Source: Rhizophagus irregularis
Taxonomy: Eukaryota; Glomeromycota; Glomeromycetes; Glomerales; Glomeraceae
Assembly: GCF_026210795.1 (NCBI RefSeq)
Contig: NC_089454.1
Span: 3,100,001-3,164,000 of the forward strand
DNA: 64,000 nt
Direction: 5' to 3'
A program made the translations under genes and the position numbers. Shown here piece after piece: positions 11,627 through 23,735 of this stretch. Position 1 is the first letter of the stretch, and each line of letters begins with the position of its first letter. Below the pieces are notes generated by a model. That model saw only the letters and a program-made list of their open reading frames with translations, was not told the DNA's origin and ran no database searches.

Positions 11627-13002
11627 TTACTCATCAAAACTATTTTCATTATCATTGATATCATCTGTTATTTAAATAAAAATAAATAAAATTAATATAA
11701 AATTAAAAACAATTCATAGTAAAACATATTATATTATTATCTATAATACCTTTTGATTGTAATAATGAGCTAGAAATTTCTAAATCAACTAATTGAGAAT
11801 CTCGATTATCTATAAAAGCAATAAAATTAGTAATTATAAGGTTAAATGTTAAATAATATAAAATTTACGTAATACCTTCATTATTTTCATCATCATCAAG
11901 ATATGAAGTAATAATAGATGAATTAACAGGTTTTGTTAAATTGTTGAATGAAAATAATCTACTAGTATATATTGCATCAGAATTTTTTTTATGAGAAGTT
12001 GAAATATTTGGTATTTCTTTATCAGCTTCTTCAAACATAGCCTTAATTTCTTTTCTTTTATAACCAAATTCTTCTTTTTCTTGATTATCTTTATTAAAAG
12101 AATCATCCCAAAAATCTATTATATCATATAGTTCTTTGGCTGTTGGTCTTTGATTTGAATTAGCATTCATACATTTATAAGCTAGTTTTTTATAAACTTC
12201 AGGAGTCCCTTTTCCAAAATTTGGTCTGAGTCCATTACATATTTCTAATGCTAAGCTAATATCAATAACTAATTTTGTCTTTCCATAAAATTTTATTGAA
12301 ATTACTTGAAAGAAAACTTCTCAAATTTCCATATTTTGCAAATTCTAAAATCATCATAAATTCTTCAGTTTCTGGATCTTTAGTTATTCCATAAAATCTT
12401 AATATACAACCACTTGTCACAGCAGTAGTAAGTTTCCAATGTATTTTGAGCTTCCATTTACATTAAAATTAAGTAAATTAGTAAATTAGTATGTCATTAT
12501 CAATACATGAATGTATGTTTATCTTATTAATTAAACATACCTCATTTAAATACTCAGCTGACATATTTTGTGATCCGTTTAACCTTTTTAAAGCAACTTC
12601 CATAGATCTGGATTCTTGTTTTTTCCAACTTCCATCATCTTGTTTATCATATTCTGCTTCACCATTAATCCATGTTGCAGAATATACTTTTGCAAATCCA
12701 CCTTCACCAATTTGTTTTACGTCTTCAAATCTATCAAATGGTACCCATTCAAGAAACATAAGTTTATGCTTGTACTTTGCATTTCTTGCACTATAAATTG
12801 TGTCTTTAATAAATTTATCAATATCATTATTTCCACTAGTCCAACCTTCAATCATTTTAAATGGATCACATTTTTTACACCATAATTCTTCGGTAAATGG
12901 TTTATTGCAATAAGAACAATTTTTATGGCTGACGTTTTCCAAATTAGAATCTTTATTAGAATTTTCATTAGAGATATTTAATTTACTAAATTCAGTTTTC
13001 AT
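11627..13002 (-). pseudogene. TKL-like kinase copy A, catalytic core deleted
   Basis: Exon 1 (13002-12541) encodes 154 residues: a CxxC...CxxC zinc ribbon (CSYCNKPF, CKKC), the MIEGWTSGNND linker, the Gly loop IGEGGFAKVYSATW and the VALKRL lysine. An intron with GTATGT...AG follows (12540-12451). Exon 2 (12450-11876) continues LKIHW...FYGITKDPETEEF to WKDKISY, then jumps with a frameshift near 12274 to DISLALEICNGLRP. The segment that holds HKDFHSGN, DFG and APE in copies D and E is gone. Two small C-terminal exons (11809-11750 and 11664-11627) are intact. Splice phases match the intact paralogues. I infer a non-functional copy made by internal deletion, possibly at a short TGATATTAG-like homology. 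A short truncated protein cannot be excluded. Confidence 0.85.
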
Positions 13003-13300
13003 TGTAACTAGTTCTTTTGTCCAATTTTAACCCTTTTTTTTTTAAAAAAAAAAATTATTTGAATTTATTGGCGTTTTTTGCGTTACTTTATATTGTACTT
13101 ATCAATGAGGATAAAAAAGGAATTGAAATTCCAAAATTAGAATATCACTATTATAGTAACAATTTATGGTGAACAATTATGATAATATTAATTTAACTAC
13201 AAAAAATAAATGAATGTGAAATTGTTAAAAATTTCATCGGGAGAAACTTTTCATGTTAGCAACTTTGAGAATAAAAGTGTTATTTTATCTAGTATTCTAT
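13003..13300 (-). repeat. Conserved 5' flank of kinase copies
   Basis: The ~250 bp upstream of the copy A start is nearly repeated upstream of copies B (16526-16870), D (35488-35830) and E (61882-62220). It includes an abutting T/A homopolymer run, ATTGGCGTTTT, TTGCGTTAC, TCAATGAGGATAAAAAAGGA and AGGAGAAACTTTTCAT (all + strand). It may carry the shared promoter, or it may simply be part of the duplication unit. Confidence 0.55.
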
Positions 13301-13550
13301 CCTACTTTAGCAAGAAATAGATAAAAAAAACTCTGTGCGACAAAATTTTAAAACTCATTTTGGATCGGCGATATTGGAAAAAATCGACATAGAAGTGATA
13401 CGGATATACGGCACACAATACATTTTGGAGTAAATTTTTACGAAAACTAAACACTAACAAATGTATTTGATAAAACATGCTACAAAAGTAAAAATAATAG
13501 CAGTATGTTGTACCAATTGATATTCGTGATTAAAAATAACTACAATTTTC

Positions 13551-13800
13551 AGTGGTACCCATTTAAGAAAGCAATAACCTCTATCACTTGCATCATAAAG
13601 TGTATCATTGATAAATTTATCAATATCAATTATTCTAAATGGATCACATATGACATATTCATATTCTTTACATCATAATTCTTCAATAAATGGTTTTACT
13701 ACAATTTGATTTCTGAATTAGAATATTTATCAGAATCTTTATCAGAAATATTTAATTAATAAATTCAAATTCTATTGAAATTTGATTTCATTTCCTTTGT
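13551..13800 (-). pseudogene. Kinase N-terminus remnant
   Basis: Decayed copy of kinase exon 1. On the + strand it retains GGTACCCATTTAAGAAAG (the EWVPF region), TAAATTTATCAATATCA (IDKFI), AATGGATCACAT (CDPF) and TTCTTCAATAAATGG (KPF-EE). Stops, deletions and a short insertion break it. It lies directly between kinase blocks A and B and is probably what remains of a third tandem copy. Confidence 0.6.
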
Positions 13801-14422
13801 TCATTAATTTTTTTAACGTTTTGAAAAATAAATTAGTAGAATTTATTGTGCAATGATCGATGTCAGATCAACCATTTTGAAAACGGCAATAATTTTGAGA
13901 GTTTTGATTTTTTTAATCGATTTTAGTAATTAATAAATTAGGAAAAAATAATTTAAAGACCTATAATGTGAAGTCTGGTCGTGTTATACCAACATCCAAT
14001 ATACTATCATATTATTAGGACATTTATAAAATTTATTTATAAATATTTGATATATTATATTTTTTAAAGATTTTCATTCATATAATAATGAACTTTATGT
14101 TTTGAGCCATAAATTTTCATTGGAATATATAAAAATTTATATAGCACATTTATATTAAAATGACGAAAAGAAATGTGTTATGCAATATATTTTATTGAAT
14201 TATCATTTATTCTTTTCCCTGAAAGAAATAAATTTTTGATTGCTTGTTATAAATAACATTTTCTTTGTATTTATAATAAAAAATGTCTTTTATGATAATC
14301 AAATAGGTCAGATTTTAGCATTTTATTTATTGTATTCAATCAAATTATAAATATAAATAAATAATTCTAAAAAAGTAATAATAAATAAAGAAAATGTAAA
14401 TAACAAAAAAAAAAATGATTTA

Positions 14423-16525
14423 TTACTCATCAAAATTATTTTCATTATCATTGATATCATCTGTTATTTAAATAAAAATAAATAAAATTAATATAAAATT
14501 AAAAAACTTCATAGTAAAACATATTATATTATTATCTATGTACCTTTTGATTGTAATAATGAGCTAGAAACTTCTAAATCAACTAATTGAGAATCTCGAT
14601 TATCTATAAAAGCAATAAAATTAGTAATTATAAGGTTAAATGTTGAATAATAAAAAATTTAAATAATACCTTCATTATTTTCATCATCATCAAGATATGA
14701 AGTAATAATAGATGAATTAACAGGTTTTGTTAAATTGTTGAATGAAAATAATCTACTAGTATATATTGCATCAGAATTAGTTTTATATGAAGTTGAAATA
14801 TTTGGTATTTCTTTATCAGCTTCTTCAAATATAGCTTTAATTTCTTTTCCTTTATATCCAAATTTTTCTTTTTCTTTATAATCTTCAGAGTAATTAAAAG
14901 AACAGACCCAAAAAAAAATTATATTTTCCAATTCACTGGCCGTTGGTCTTTGATTTGAATTAGCATTCATACATTTATAAGCTAGTTTTTTATAAATTTC
15001 AGGAGTCCCTTTTCCAAATTCTGGTCTGAGTCCATTACATATTTCTAATGCTAAGCTAATATCATGTTTTCTTTCATAAAAAGGTGGCTTTCCAGAAGAT
15101 AATTCAGCCATAATTACACCAAAACTGTAAATATCTGAAGATGATGTATATGGTTCTTTATTCCTTCTGGGGCAATATATGGTAATACTCCACATATTTT
15201 ATCATCTGATTTTTGTTTATTTGATGGTCCTGATAATCCGAAATCTGATATGTAAGATCTATAATCATTAAATTGTAATATATTTCCACTATGAAAATCT
15301 TTATGAGAATATCCTAATCTATGTAACATAAGAAGGTTGTATATTGTCCAATATAAATAACTAAATTTTTCTTTCCATAGAATTTTATTGAAATTAACTT
15401 GAAAGAAAAGTTCTTAAATTTCCTTTCTGTGCAACATCTAAAATCATCATAAATTCTTCAGTTTCCGGATCTTTAGTTACTCCATAAAATTCTAATGAAA
15501 GCCTAAGCGACTCAACAAATACTTTCCAATGTATTTTAAGCTTTCATTTAAATTAAAATTAAAGTAAATTAGTATGTCATTAACAATACATGCATGCATG
15601 CTTATCTTATTAGTTAAATATACCTCATTTAAATACTCAGCTGACATATCTTGTGATCCATTTAACCTTTTTAAAGCAACTTTTTTAGGTTTAGGTTTTT
15701 CTTTTTTCCAACCTCCATCATCTTGTTTTTCATAACTTGTATTGCCATCAATCCACATTGCAGAATATACTTTTGCAAATCCACCTTCGCCAATTTGTTT
15801 TACGTCTTCAAATCTATCAAATGGTACCCATTCAAGTAGTTTGGCATAGCCCCTATTGGTATTTCTTGCATCATAAATTGTGTCTTTGATAAATTTATCG
15901 ATATCATTATTTCCACTGGTCCAACCTTCAATCATTTTAAATGGATCACATTTTTTACACCATAATTCTTCGGTAAATGGTTTATTGCAATAAGAACATT
16001 TTTTAGCACATCTGAAATGTGTGTCAGGTTGACGGCGCAGTGTGGCGCAGCGATTTTTCCAAATTGCAATTTTTTTTATTTAAAATAAAACCTTTAAATT
16101 ACTGCACTAGATGTATTTTCGTCCGCTCTGCAAATTTACTTAGAGTATATACGGGCGGTTTAGAAGGCCATTTTCGAGTTATTTAACAAAAACCGTTTTT
16201 TTGACAAATCCAATTTTGGAAATGATCGGCAAAGACGATAAAATCAGTTGTTATATACTAAAGTCAAAATCTACGTCCAAAACCTCCTTCCGTTTATAAG
16301 TGAATTTTGTAAAACAGATGAAAATACATCTAATGTGTAAATTTGAAAGCATTACATTAAAAAGAAAATCTTTAACTTAGATTTTTTTTGAATTACTGCG
16401 CCACACTGCGCCGTCAACCTGACACACATTTCAGACGTGCCATTTTTTATGACTTATGCCTTGCAAATTAGAATCTTTATTAGAATTTTCATCAGAGATA
16501 TTTAATTTACTAAATTCAGTTTCCA
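14423..16525 (-). pseudogene. TKL-like kinase copy B, frameshifted and transposon-interrupted
   Basis: The four-exon layout of the family is preserved. Exon 1 runs 16525-15624 and is interrupted by the 435-bp element at 16006-16440, inside the zinc ribbon just before CSYCNKPF. The intron starts GTATAT. Exon 2 is 15540-14670, and the C-terminal exons are 14603-14544 and 14460-14423. Exon 2 has a 1-base insertion near 15399 (a stop after the FLSS region) and a small deletion at the APE motif near 15163. The pieces are therefore in different frames: Gly loop in one, HKDFHSGN, DFG and APE in the next, and EPYTSSSDIYSFG to the C-terminus in another. Individual motifs are well preserved, so decay is recent. 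Confidence 0.88.
16006..16440. mobile_element. Mutator-like non-autonomous element inside kinase B
   Basis: Terminal inverted repeats of about 45 bp, starting GCAC(A/G)TCTGAAATGTGTG and including GGCGCAGTGTGGCGCAG, are flanked by an exact 9-bp direct repeat, CATTTTTTA (15997-16005 and 16441-16449). A 9-bp duplication with long TIRs points to the Mutator (MULE) superfamily. The 435-bp body is non-coding and more GC-rich than its surroundings. Removing the element and one repeat copy restores the zinc-ribbon reading frame seen in paralogues, which confirms the boundaries. Confidence 0.88.
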
Positions 16526-16999
16526 TTGTAACTAGAGCTTCACTTCTTTTATCCAATTTTAACTTTTTTTTTTTAAAAAAAAAAATTATTTGAATTTATT
16601 GGCGTTTTTGCGTTACCTTTATATTGTACTTATCAATGAGGATAAAAAAGGAATTAAAATTCCAAAATTAGAATATCACTATTATAGCAACAATTTATGT
16701 TGATCGTACTTTTAATTTTTATATGCTTCGATTGCTTCGTCATTAAATAATTAATTATTTAATAATTGAATATGAAATTGGAAATTTTTCACAAAGTGAA
16801 AATTTCACCAAGAGAAACTTTCATGTCGGCAACTTTGAGAATAAGTTATTTATCTATTATTTTATCCTAGAAATGATAAAAAAAATACCTTGTGCGACAA
16901 AATTAATTTTTTTTTTGTTACGTCAATCGTTAAAATAACTGCGGCACACAATACAATTTGAAGTATTATAGCAAATTTTTTATAAAAACTAATATTAAT

Positions 17000-17686
17000 G
17001 AGTTTATCTGATAAAATATGCTAAAAATATAGGCTATATAATTATTCTACCAATGGAAGAAAGATACTCCTTTATAACAAAAATATTATTACAATTTGTT
17101 TTCCGTGATGAGTTACAGTATTTACAATTTTTTACCCTTTCGCGGTTCTTCAATTTATCCAATACCCGAGCTTAGCTATCGAAAATAAAAAACTAAGAAA
17201 CGAGAACCGTTATACATCCCAAAGTACCGTTTCTGATTCTTGAAGTCTATTTACTTAGAAATATATCAATAAGATAATTTTTGTATAAGGACAATCAGAT
17301 ATCGCATATGAGTGATATGACTGCATGAGTTGATATTTTACTTAATCATGCATCAACAACGTAACTTTTGCATCGCCTTACGTATCGACTAATCAAATTA
17401 TTATTATTAATGCGGAAGATTCATATTAAAAGGAGACAGTAAAAAGGAAACGATTTTTTTTTCATTTTATGAATTTATTTATTGAGTTAACTAAACATAA
17501 TATCTTTAATAAAAAAAAATACTTTATTAAGTTTTTCAGTACTAATTATTTTCTGTATCGGACTGCGGCTGGTTGAGATGAATTCATAAAATTCATAAAA
17601 TAAAGAATTTTCTAAGAAATTCCAATGATAAAATATAATGTAACTTTGAAAATTTCTCTTTATTATCTAGTATTCATTATTTATTT
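17000..17686. other. Intergenic, no gene seen
   Basis: AT-rich spacer between the kinase B flank and the CRN pseudogene. No ORF or element recognised. Confidence 0.4.
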
Positions 17687-17766
17687 CTATACTAATTGGA
17701 GCAACTTAACATCAAGTAGTTGTGCAAGAGATGTTTTTCCAATCATTGGTGGGATAGAATTAGAAT

Positions 17767-18000
17767 AGGACCCAGAAATATATATAAAAGGGTCAGATTT
17801 GATTTTGTGTATTTTGAACTAAAAAAATCATAAAAATCTTTCCTTTTTTAGATAATTTTTGATAATACCAGTCTGAATTTTATTTCTTATTATAGTAACC
17901 GACTGACATTATCATAATTCCGGCCCTGAAAAAATGCGTACAGCTCATAGTAAAAAATTTTTTTCATCACCTGACCCCTATATATATATTTCTGGGTCCT
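17767..18000. mobile_element. Miniature TIR element with 8-bp duplication
   Basis: The termini AGGACCCAGAAATATATATA (17767) and its complement, ending at 18000, form an imperfect ~33-bp TIR. The exact direct repeat ATTAGAAT lies at 17759-17766 and 18001-18008. Eight bases fits hAT, or less likely Mutator. The element is non-coding and inserted within the CRN pseudogene, just before its P-loop segment. Confidence 0.8.
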
Positions 18001-18111
18001 ATTAGAATAATAGTAACACTAGTAAGATTAACGCGTTCATAGAAAGGACCACCTTCCAGTCCCCGGTAAGTCATTCCTCCAAGACCTCCTATTCAATCAA
18101 ATTCGAAAATA

Positions 18112-18214
18112 CCGTATACTTCCGATATTAAGCACCCCCGAAAATAAGCACGTTATGCTGTTGCTGGCCAGCATTACGGTCAAAAAAAGGGTGCTTAATT
18201 TCGGAAGTATACGG
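18112..18214. mobile_element. 103-bp miniature element with TA duplication
   Basis: The near-perfect inverted ends CCGTATACTTCCGA-ATTAAGCACCC are flanked by TA on both sides (18110-18111 and 18215-18216). This is typical of Tc1/mariner-type MITEs. It lies in the CRN pseudogene downstream of its candidate intron. A related element with CCGTATAT ends is at 56339-56516. Confidence 0.75.
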
Positions 18215-18759
18215 TAATATATCAAATGTGCACGAAAGTTAAAAGAAAATAGCTTACTTAATCTTGATTTATTTTTGAGCACGTCTGTTAAAGTGAAAGC
18301 GAAAAAGAAATAAAATAAGTTAGTTAACATTACAAAATTTCTTGTTCGAGAGGAACCCATTGAGAGACACTTACCAGTGGTGGCAGGCTTTAGCGGTTTC
18401 ACGATGATGTGGATCACACCTTTCTGAAGGTCATCATCAGAAAAACATCTTTAAGATCCATAGCTGGGGACAACTTATCACCTTTGAGCTCATTTTTAAT
18501 GACAGTTTCGGTATTACTATCCTCAATACCTTCAAGTGCCTTCCACTTCTTGGTTCCTTTGATGAGATCTTTGACCTTCCATAGCTTCCATTGATTAGCC
18601 TTCTTCACTTTCTTAAGATCAAAAACGGTGAGATCGTTTTTATGGAGTGGTTTACCATCAATAGTGTTATCCCTCTTCAGTAATGTGAACTGCGGACGAT
18701 TCTCCAAGAGGTTTAGCCAGAACAACAAAAAATAAACGCATTTTAACCTTATATCTGCA

Positions 18760-20260
18760 AATGCGAAAAACGAGAGTTAAAAACGAGAGTGATTTAAAAC
18801 AAAGTTCAAAAATAATTTGCTTTCAGCAAAATACAAATAAAGCCTTTTGGGAATATTAAGTTAGGTAGGTAGAATATGTGTGTTGATTGGTCATCCGTCT
18901 TAATTCGTGGATCGGTTTCGGTATTGGTTTTTAAAAAATTGTTAAAATAGTGTATACAAATTCCTTGCAATAGTTATAGGTGAAGATGGCCACGGTTGAT
19001 GGTATTAAAATATTATATTAAATTAATAAATAATATTGATTTTTTTATTTAAATTTTAAAAAGTTTCCAATAATTTTTAAATTACAATAACTTAAAGTTG
19101 ACTTTAACTTATCAAATTCGTCTAATCGATCACGAAATGTAAGACTGATTAGTGAATTATATTCATATCATGTGATTTGTCAATTAGATGCTTCGGACAT
19201 TTTTACACAAGTTACAATACGGTATTGTTGGAAATCATCTTAATCTTAGTATAGTATTCTTTGATGGTATTAATGGAATATAGTTTAAAGTCGATCTGAA
19301 GTATCAAATTTTTAAACGGAAACTTAATACTTGTGTCTTTTTTAAATTTTAGTTGATGTGTGAATATTATTCATTACGATAATTCTTCATAAAACGTGGT
19401 GCGACCTTGCAATTTTTGCACTGTAATAGTGGTTATTCACATTGGTTATACCATATTTCATTAAACTTTATCATAATTAATTTCCACGGACAATATTATA
19501 ATTTCACTGGTAAAAGGATTTTAACTTGCATCCAAAATATAATTAATATTGACGTTAAAAAGGCTAGATTTGATAGGATAATAATAAAGTGGACTTAATT
19601 TTATGATAACTTGTGAAAAGGCGTCATAAAAAGGCGTCATAAGAAACGTTCGTATTTTTATGTAGAAAAAAAATGACTTGGATACGGTAATCTTGGATAT
19701 CAACTGCATAATAATTCATTTACAACGTAATTAGCAAGCTATGCATAGCTCGTATAGTTAGATTTAAAGAATTTATTGTAAAAGTCTCGTCTATATAATA
19801 TAAAGTATAATAAAAATTTACTACTTTACTTCACCTTTTATCTTTTCGTTGAACATAACAGATTAGGAAACTTAATTTATTATATTAAGTCGGGTGCTGT
19901 GTATTATCTGAAAAATTATATTACTACTAGTTTTAAATGTTTAAATTTATATTTACAGTATGTTAATTTTTCATTATTTTTATTATTGCACCTGTGCGAA
20001 CAAAAATTCAAATCGCGAAAAATGTGGAACGTGATTAGATAATATTATGTTTTTCTCAGTTATAGATATTCCAGTAATACTGTATGTGAAATGATCAAAT
20101 GACTCATGCAAAGAAATAATCATGCGGAACCTCAAATCTGTTGATTATGATCGCAACCATCAGTTTTACTAATAATAACTCAACTTTTCCCACGAAATAT
20201 TTATATAAAAAATCCTTTTTTTTTCCACACTTCAATACTTCAATACTCGTAATTTTTTTT
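18760..20260. other. Intergenic, no gene seen
   Basis: AT-rich spacer. AAAAGGCGTCAT is repeated in tandem near 19616-19640. Short open frames at 19407-19709 overlap on opposite strands and show no coding features. Confidence 0.4.
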
Positions 20261-20261
20261 T

Positions 20262-20540
20262 TCCTTCTTTTTCTTAAACTCTAGATATTATTACATCGTG
20301 TAAACTTTTTTTTTATTATAATCATAAAACATTTTAATAATAACTCCCTATTTATTCCTTTTTTAAAAAAATCTTCCTTCATTTTCTTAGATATTTATTA
20401 TAACGTGTAAACTTTTTTTTTTATCATACTATTTTTTTTATAATATTCTTCTTTTTCTTAAACTCTAGATATTTATTATAATGTGTAAACTTTTTTTTTA
20501 TTATAATCATAAAAACATTTTAATATTAACTCCCTATTTA
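20262..20540. repeat. Three-copy ~95-bp tandem repeat
   Basis: The unit contains TTCTTAAACTCTAGATATT, a GTGTAAACTTTTTTTTT core, ATTATAATCATAAAA and TAATAACTCCCTATTTA. Copies start near 20262, 20372 (diverged, shortened) and 20448. Strongly T-rich and non-coding. Confidence 0.6.
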
Positions 20541-20561
20541 GAAACAAATATTATCGAAAAC

Positions 20562-20792
20562 ATGAACCTTACTCCTAAGCAACTTCTAGTCATAGTCTTG
20601 ATTCTGGTAAGTGGAAATGACTAAGCTGGGATGTATAAGGGATTTGTGCACCTAGAGTGTTTTGGTTATCCTCCTCTTCTAGTAGTCTGGTTACCTTAAA
20701 TGAGAAAAATATAATATCTCAAGCTATGTCGCAGACTTCTGTATGTGGGGCCCTTCCTTTTGGTGGTGGGTCTCATGTCTTATTATTAATGT
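20562..20792 (+). CDS. Possible small secreted peptide gene (tentative)
   Basis: An ATG at 20562 opens a 15-codon exon, MNLTPKQLLVIVLIL, that ends exactly at a GTAAGT donor (20607). If spliced to the GTCGCAG acceptor near 20730, the product continues TSVCGALPFGGGSHVLLLM and stops. The first ~20 residues would make a good signal peptide (hydrophobic core, then SVCGA as a cleavage context). The predicted mature part is tiny and the second exon is a guess; other acceptors downstream are possible. No homologue is recognised. Transcript evidence is needed before it is treated as a gene. Confidence 0.22.
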
Positions 20793-20899
20793 GACAGTAC
20801 CTCTGCACGAGTTTGATCACTCACGATATATCGTTAATGTCAATTAATAGTAAGCATGGGGGCTTGAATCTGTCTTTTCTACAAAGCTTACTTAGAGTA

Positions 20900-23660
20900 C
20901 TCGAGTCTTCTAACTTATTTTATTATTTTTAGATTCCATCCTTTAGCCTTTATATTTCAGTAAGGATTGTAAGTTGTAAGATTGTTTATTATTCAAAAAT
21001 ATTTACTTATAGTATACTCTTAGTTTTAATTAAAAAAAAAAAAAGAAAGAAAACTTGTGATAAAATTTAATAGTACAATGTTTGTTTGATTGAATTTATT
21101 GAATTCTATAAAATAATAATATATGTAAATAAATAGGCCATATTTTAATGTAATCGCACTGTTTTTTTCATTAATTAAATGATGTTAGAGATATTAATAT
21201 TTTGATTTATAAGTAAACTGTTGCTTTATAGATATAACAATTTAAGGCTGTTCAAATTAATTTTTAATTTAACGTCCTCCCCCCTCTATTTTTGAAAATT
21301 TTAAAAATAATTTAAATATATGTTCACATAGTATGTTTAGCACCATTATTAGGTAGTTTAGGAAAGATATCTTAACATTTTCTCCCTTTTCCGTCACATT
21401 TCTAGTACACCACCCTTGTTTCCTCTTAGAAATTCTCTATTAGGTGACTTCTTTTTTCCAAATAAACTTCACAAAAGCAGTAGAGTTTTTTATCGCTAAT
21501 CATTGAAATGAATTCCAATAAAATGTCTAAGCTTGCTAGTACATAATTAGTATATAATAATACACCGTATTATACTCTATATGACATTGAATTATTTATA
21601 ACATTCAACTTAATCGTCTGATAATTATTCGCTTATAGCAATGTGAATGAGATTCGTACCAACATAATAACGTGCTATTGACATAAATACTGTTGTTATT
21701 AAATATATGATGTTATATATATCTATCTAACTGCTAATATGTCAATTGTACGTTATTATGTTATTAAGAATTGTATATGTGACTATCTTGCACCTATAAC
21801 TACACTTATATCAATTATCTATATACCGCTGTATGTTTTATTATTTTACCATCCTTCCATTACGAGAAAACCATCCTGGTTATCCTGATTAACCTCGCAC
21901 TTTAAGGTAATCAACTACTTCCTATATTATAACCACTTATTTATAGGTTAAACAGTAAGATACTTTTTTTTATAAAAAATAATTCCTTTTACAATCTTAT
22001 ACTAAAAATGATTCAACACAAAAGTTAGAACTTAGACATAGCCTCGCTCATTGTTACTCTGCTGATCATGCTTAAGACATAAGTAACGTATCAATCAATA
22101 TAAAACATCACTGGTTTTTCGTGATGAATTTAGGCTCCAGAATTATTAGTCATCATGTCCGAATGTTTTATTTATAAGCCTGGTTGTTAAAATCAAATCA
22201 AAATGTTGTTTCTTAGACTTTATTTTAAATTAGTATATATACTTAAAAAGTATGGTAAGAAAGATTAGATCCGTAAGTGTTCTATCAAAAGGAGATGAAT
22301 CCAAGAAAATAATAGTTAAAAATTTAAAGATGAAAATATTTAAGTATATAGAACAAACTGGATTTTCACTAATTTGTAGATTAATTTATGCTGCTAGATG
22401 TAAATCATGTAAATCAGAGAAGTGATAGCACTTCGTGCGTGTTCACAGCTTGCGAAGTTTACCAGTCAGGTATCCAGACCTGACCGATGAAGAGGATATA
22501 TGAATTATTATTAACTGACATACTGTATTGTCAATAATAGTTCTTGACAATTATGGCACTCATTATTTTTATTTACATTTTAACCAAGAACTGGGTGATA
22601 GAGGAATAGATTTGCTTGATGGTTTTTTAGGAACTATTTAATAATTATTCTTCTTGATTAATAAATTGCATTCATCATGCATATATCAGATATTCGTGAT
22701 CAGGAACACTTTTTTGGTATTTTTTTCTGATCCTGTGAAATTAAATTATATGTAGAATAATTATCATTAAAGTCACGTGAACAAGAAAATTTTGTGATCG
22801 AAATTTTATGTACTTGATTTTCAAATGGTTTGTCATAAAAAATTCTTATATTTAACTATTTATACTGAGGTTCTAAAAAGAATGACAAATGCCTGGCAAT
22901 TTATTTAGAATGTGTTGAATTGCCTATGTAAGGCCATTCCAAACTAATAATTAGTTTAACGTCCTTTCTGAGCTGTAAAATTTGGGGAGAGGGAATAATT
23001 AAGCAAACATGATATTTAAGCATATTAAAAATTTCCCACTAAATTTTAGAGAGTATTAGATAGGATTGGGTCGAAGTGGAGGTAGAAAAGTAAGAGAAGT
23101 AGACATTCTGATGCAAATGTATTAATAAAGAATAAAAGAGTATAATGTAATAATTTTTTTATAATTATTTATTTATTTTTTTTAGAAAAAAATAGCCAAA
23201 TTTAAATTTTAAATCATTTACAAGTTTTATTAATTTGTTAATCGGGTATTATCTTATTATTGGATTTTAGTTGTTAGATTTTTCATATTTAATTTTGATA
23301 TAGATTTGAATGTGTTTTATATCTTAGCTTTTCGCTCAAAAACTCAATAGTAATTTACAAAATAATGAATATTATTAAATATTTTTAAAATCTCAATATT
23401 ATTATTTCTTATGTATTGTAAAATTTTTTTTTTTTTAGAAAAATCTAACATTCTCATAATTTTTCATCTACTTACTTAATAATTTTCTTACACTAAAATT
23501 GCATTTTAAATTTTATTGATAATATAAAGTAAAATAATACAAAATAATTCATATAAAGATACAGATGTAAAAAAGAAAATTGAGTTTCTTTTTCTATGAC
23601 TACTAGTAAATTTTCTATAAGGACGAACTTAATTTTGTTACCTTAATAATTATTAATGTT
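20900..23660. other. Gene-poor spacer
   Basis: About 2.7 kb of AT-rich DNA without a credible ORF. A slightly GC-richer patch at 22420-22500 is too short to classify. I see no tRNA-like or rRNA-like sequence. Confidence 0.4.
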
Positions 23661-23662
23661 AT

Positions 23663-23735
23663 TTATTTGCTCCAACTTACAAAAAATGATTCTAAATCTT
23701 TTGGAGATAAATCTGCTGCTAAAACTAACTGAAAA
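23663..23735 (-). pseudogene. F-box/LRR gene 3' remnant
   Basis: The final codons of a - strand frame read LSPKDLESFFVSWSK. This closely matches the C-terminal CPKDLESLFKSWENR of the intact F-box gene at 24797-26221. The sequence upstream in the same frame (to 23944) is hydrophobic and does not match the family, so only the tail of an old copy seems to be left. Confidence 0.5.

Larger units (their letters stand above)
17687..18741 (-). pseudogene. Crinkler (CRN)-type effector gene, broken
   Basis: From an ATG at 18741 the frame reads MRLFFVVLAKPLGESSAVHI. It then shifts to TIDGKPLHKNDLTVFDLKK, KLWKV and NELKGDKLSPAMDLKDVF, and returns to the first frame at DDDLQKGVIHIIVKPL. This order (a hydrophobic start with an LAK-like motif, DLKK, LWKV, KLSP, HIIV) is the N-terminal ubiquitin-like header of Crinkler proteins known from oomycetes and Rhizophagus. 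A GTAAGT donor follows ATTG, and TTTAACAG near 18278 could be the acceptor. Further downstream, MTYRGLEGGPFYERVNLTS and a P-loop-like MIGKTSLAQLL (about 17745) fit the NTPase part of CRNs before a stop at 17687. Two frameshifts, two miniature elements (18112-18214 and 17767-18000) and early truncation make it a pseudogene. Confidence 0.72.

Noticed and set aside
12491-12885. + strand frames opposite kinase exon 1 (also 34541, 61367)
   Set aside because: Antisense shadows of real kinase exons.
22400-22500. GC-richer patch considered as tRNA or SINE
   Set aside because: No clover-leaf pairing or intact B-box (GGTTCGAATCC type) could be found by eye.
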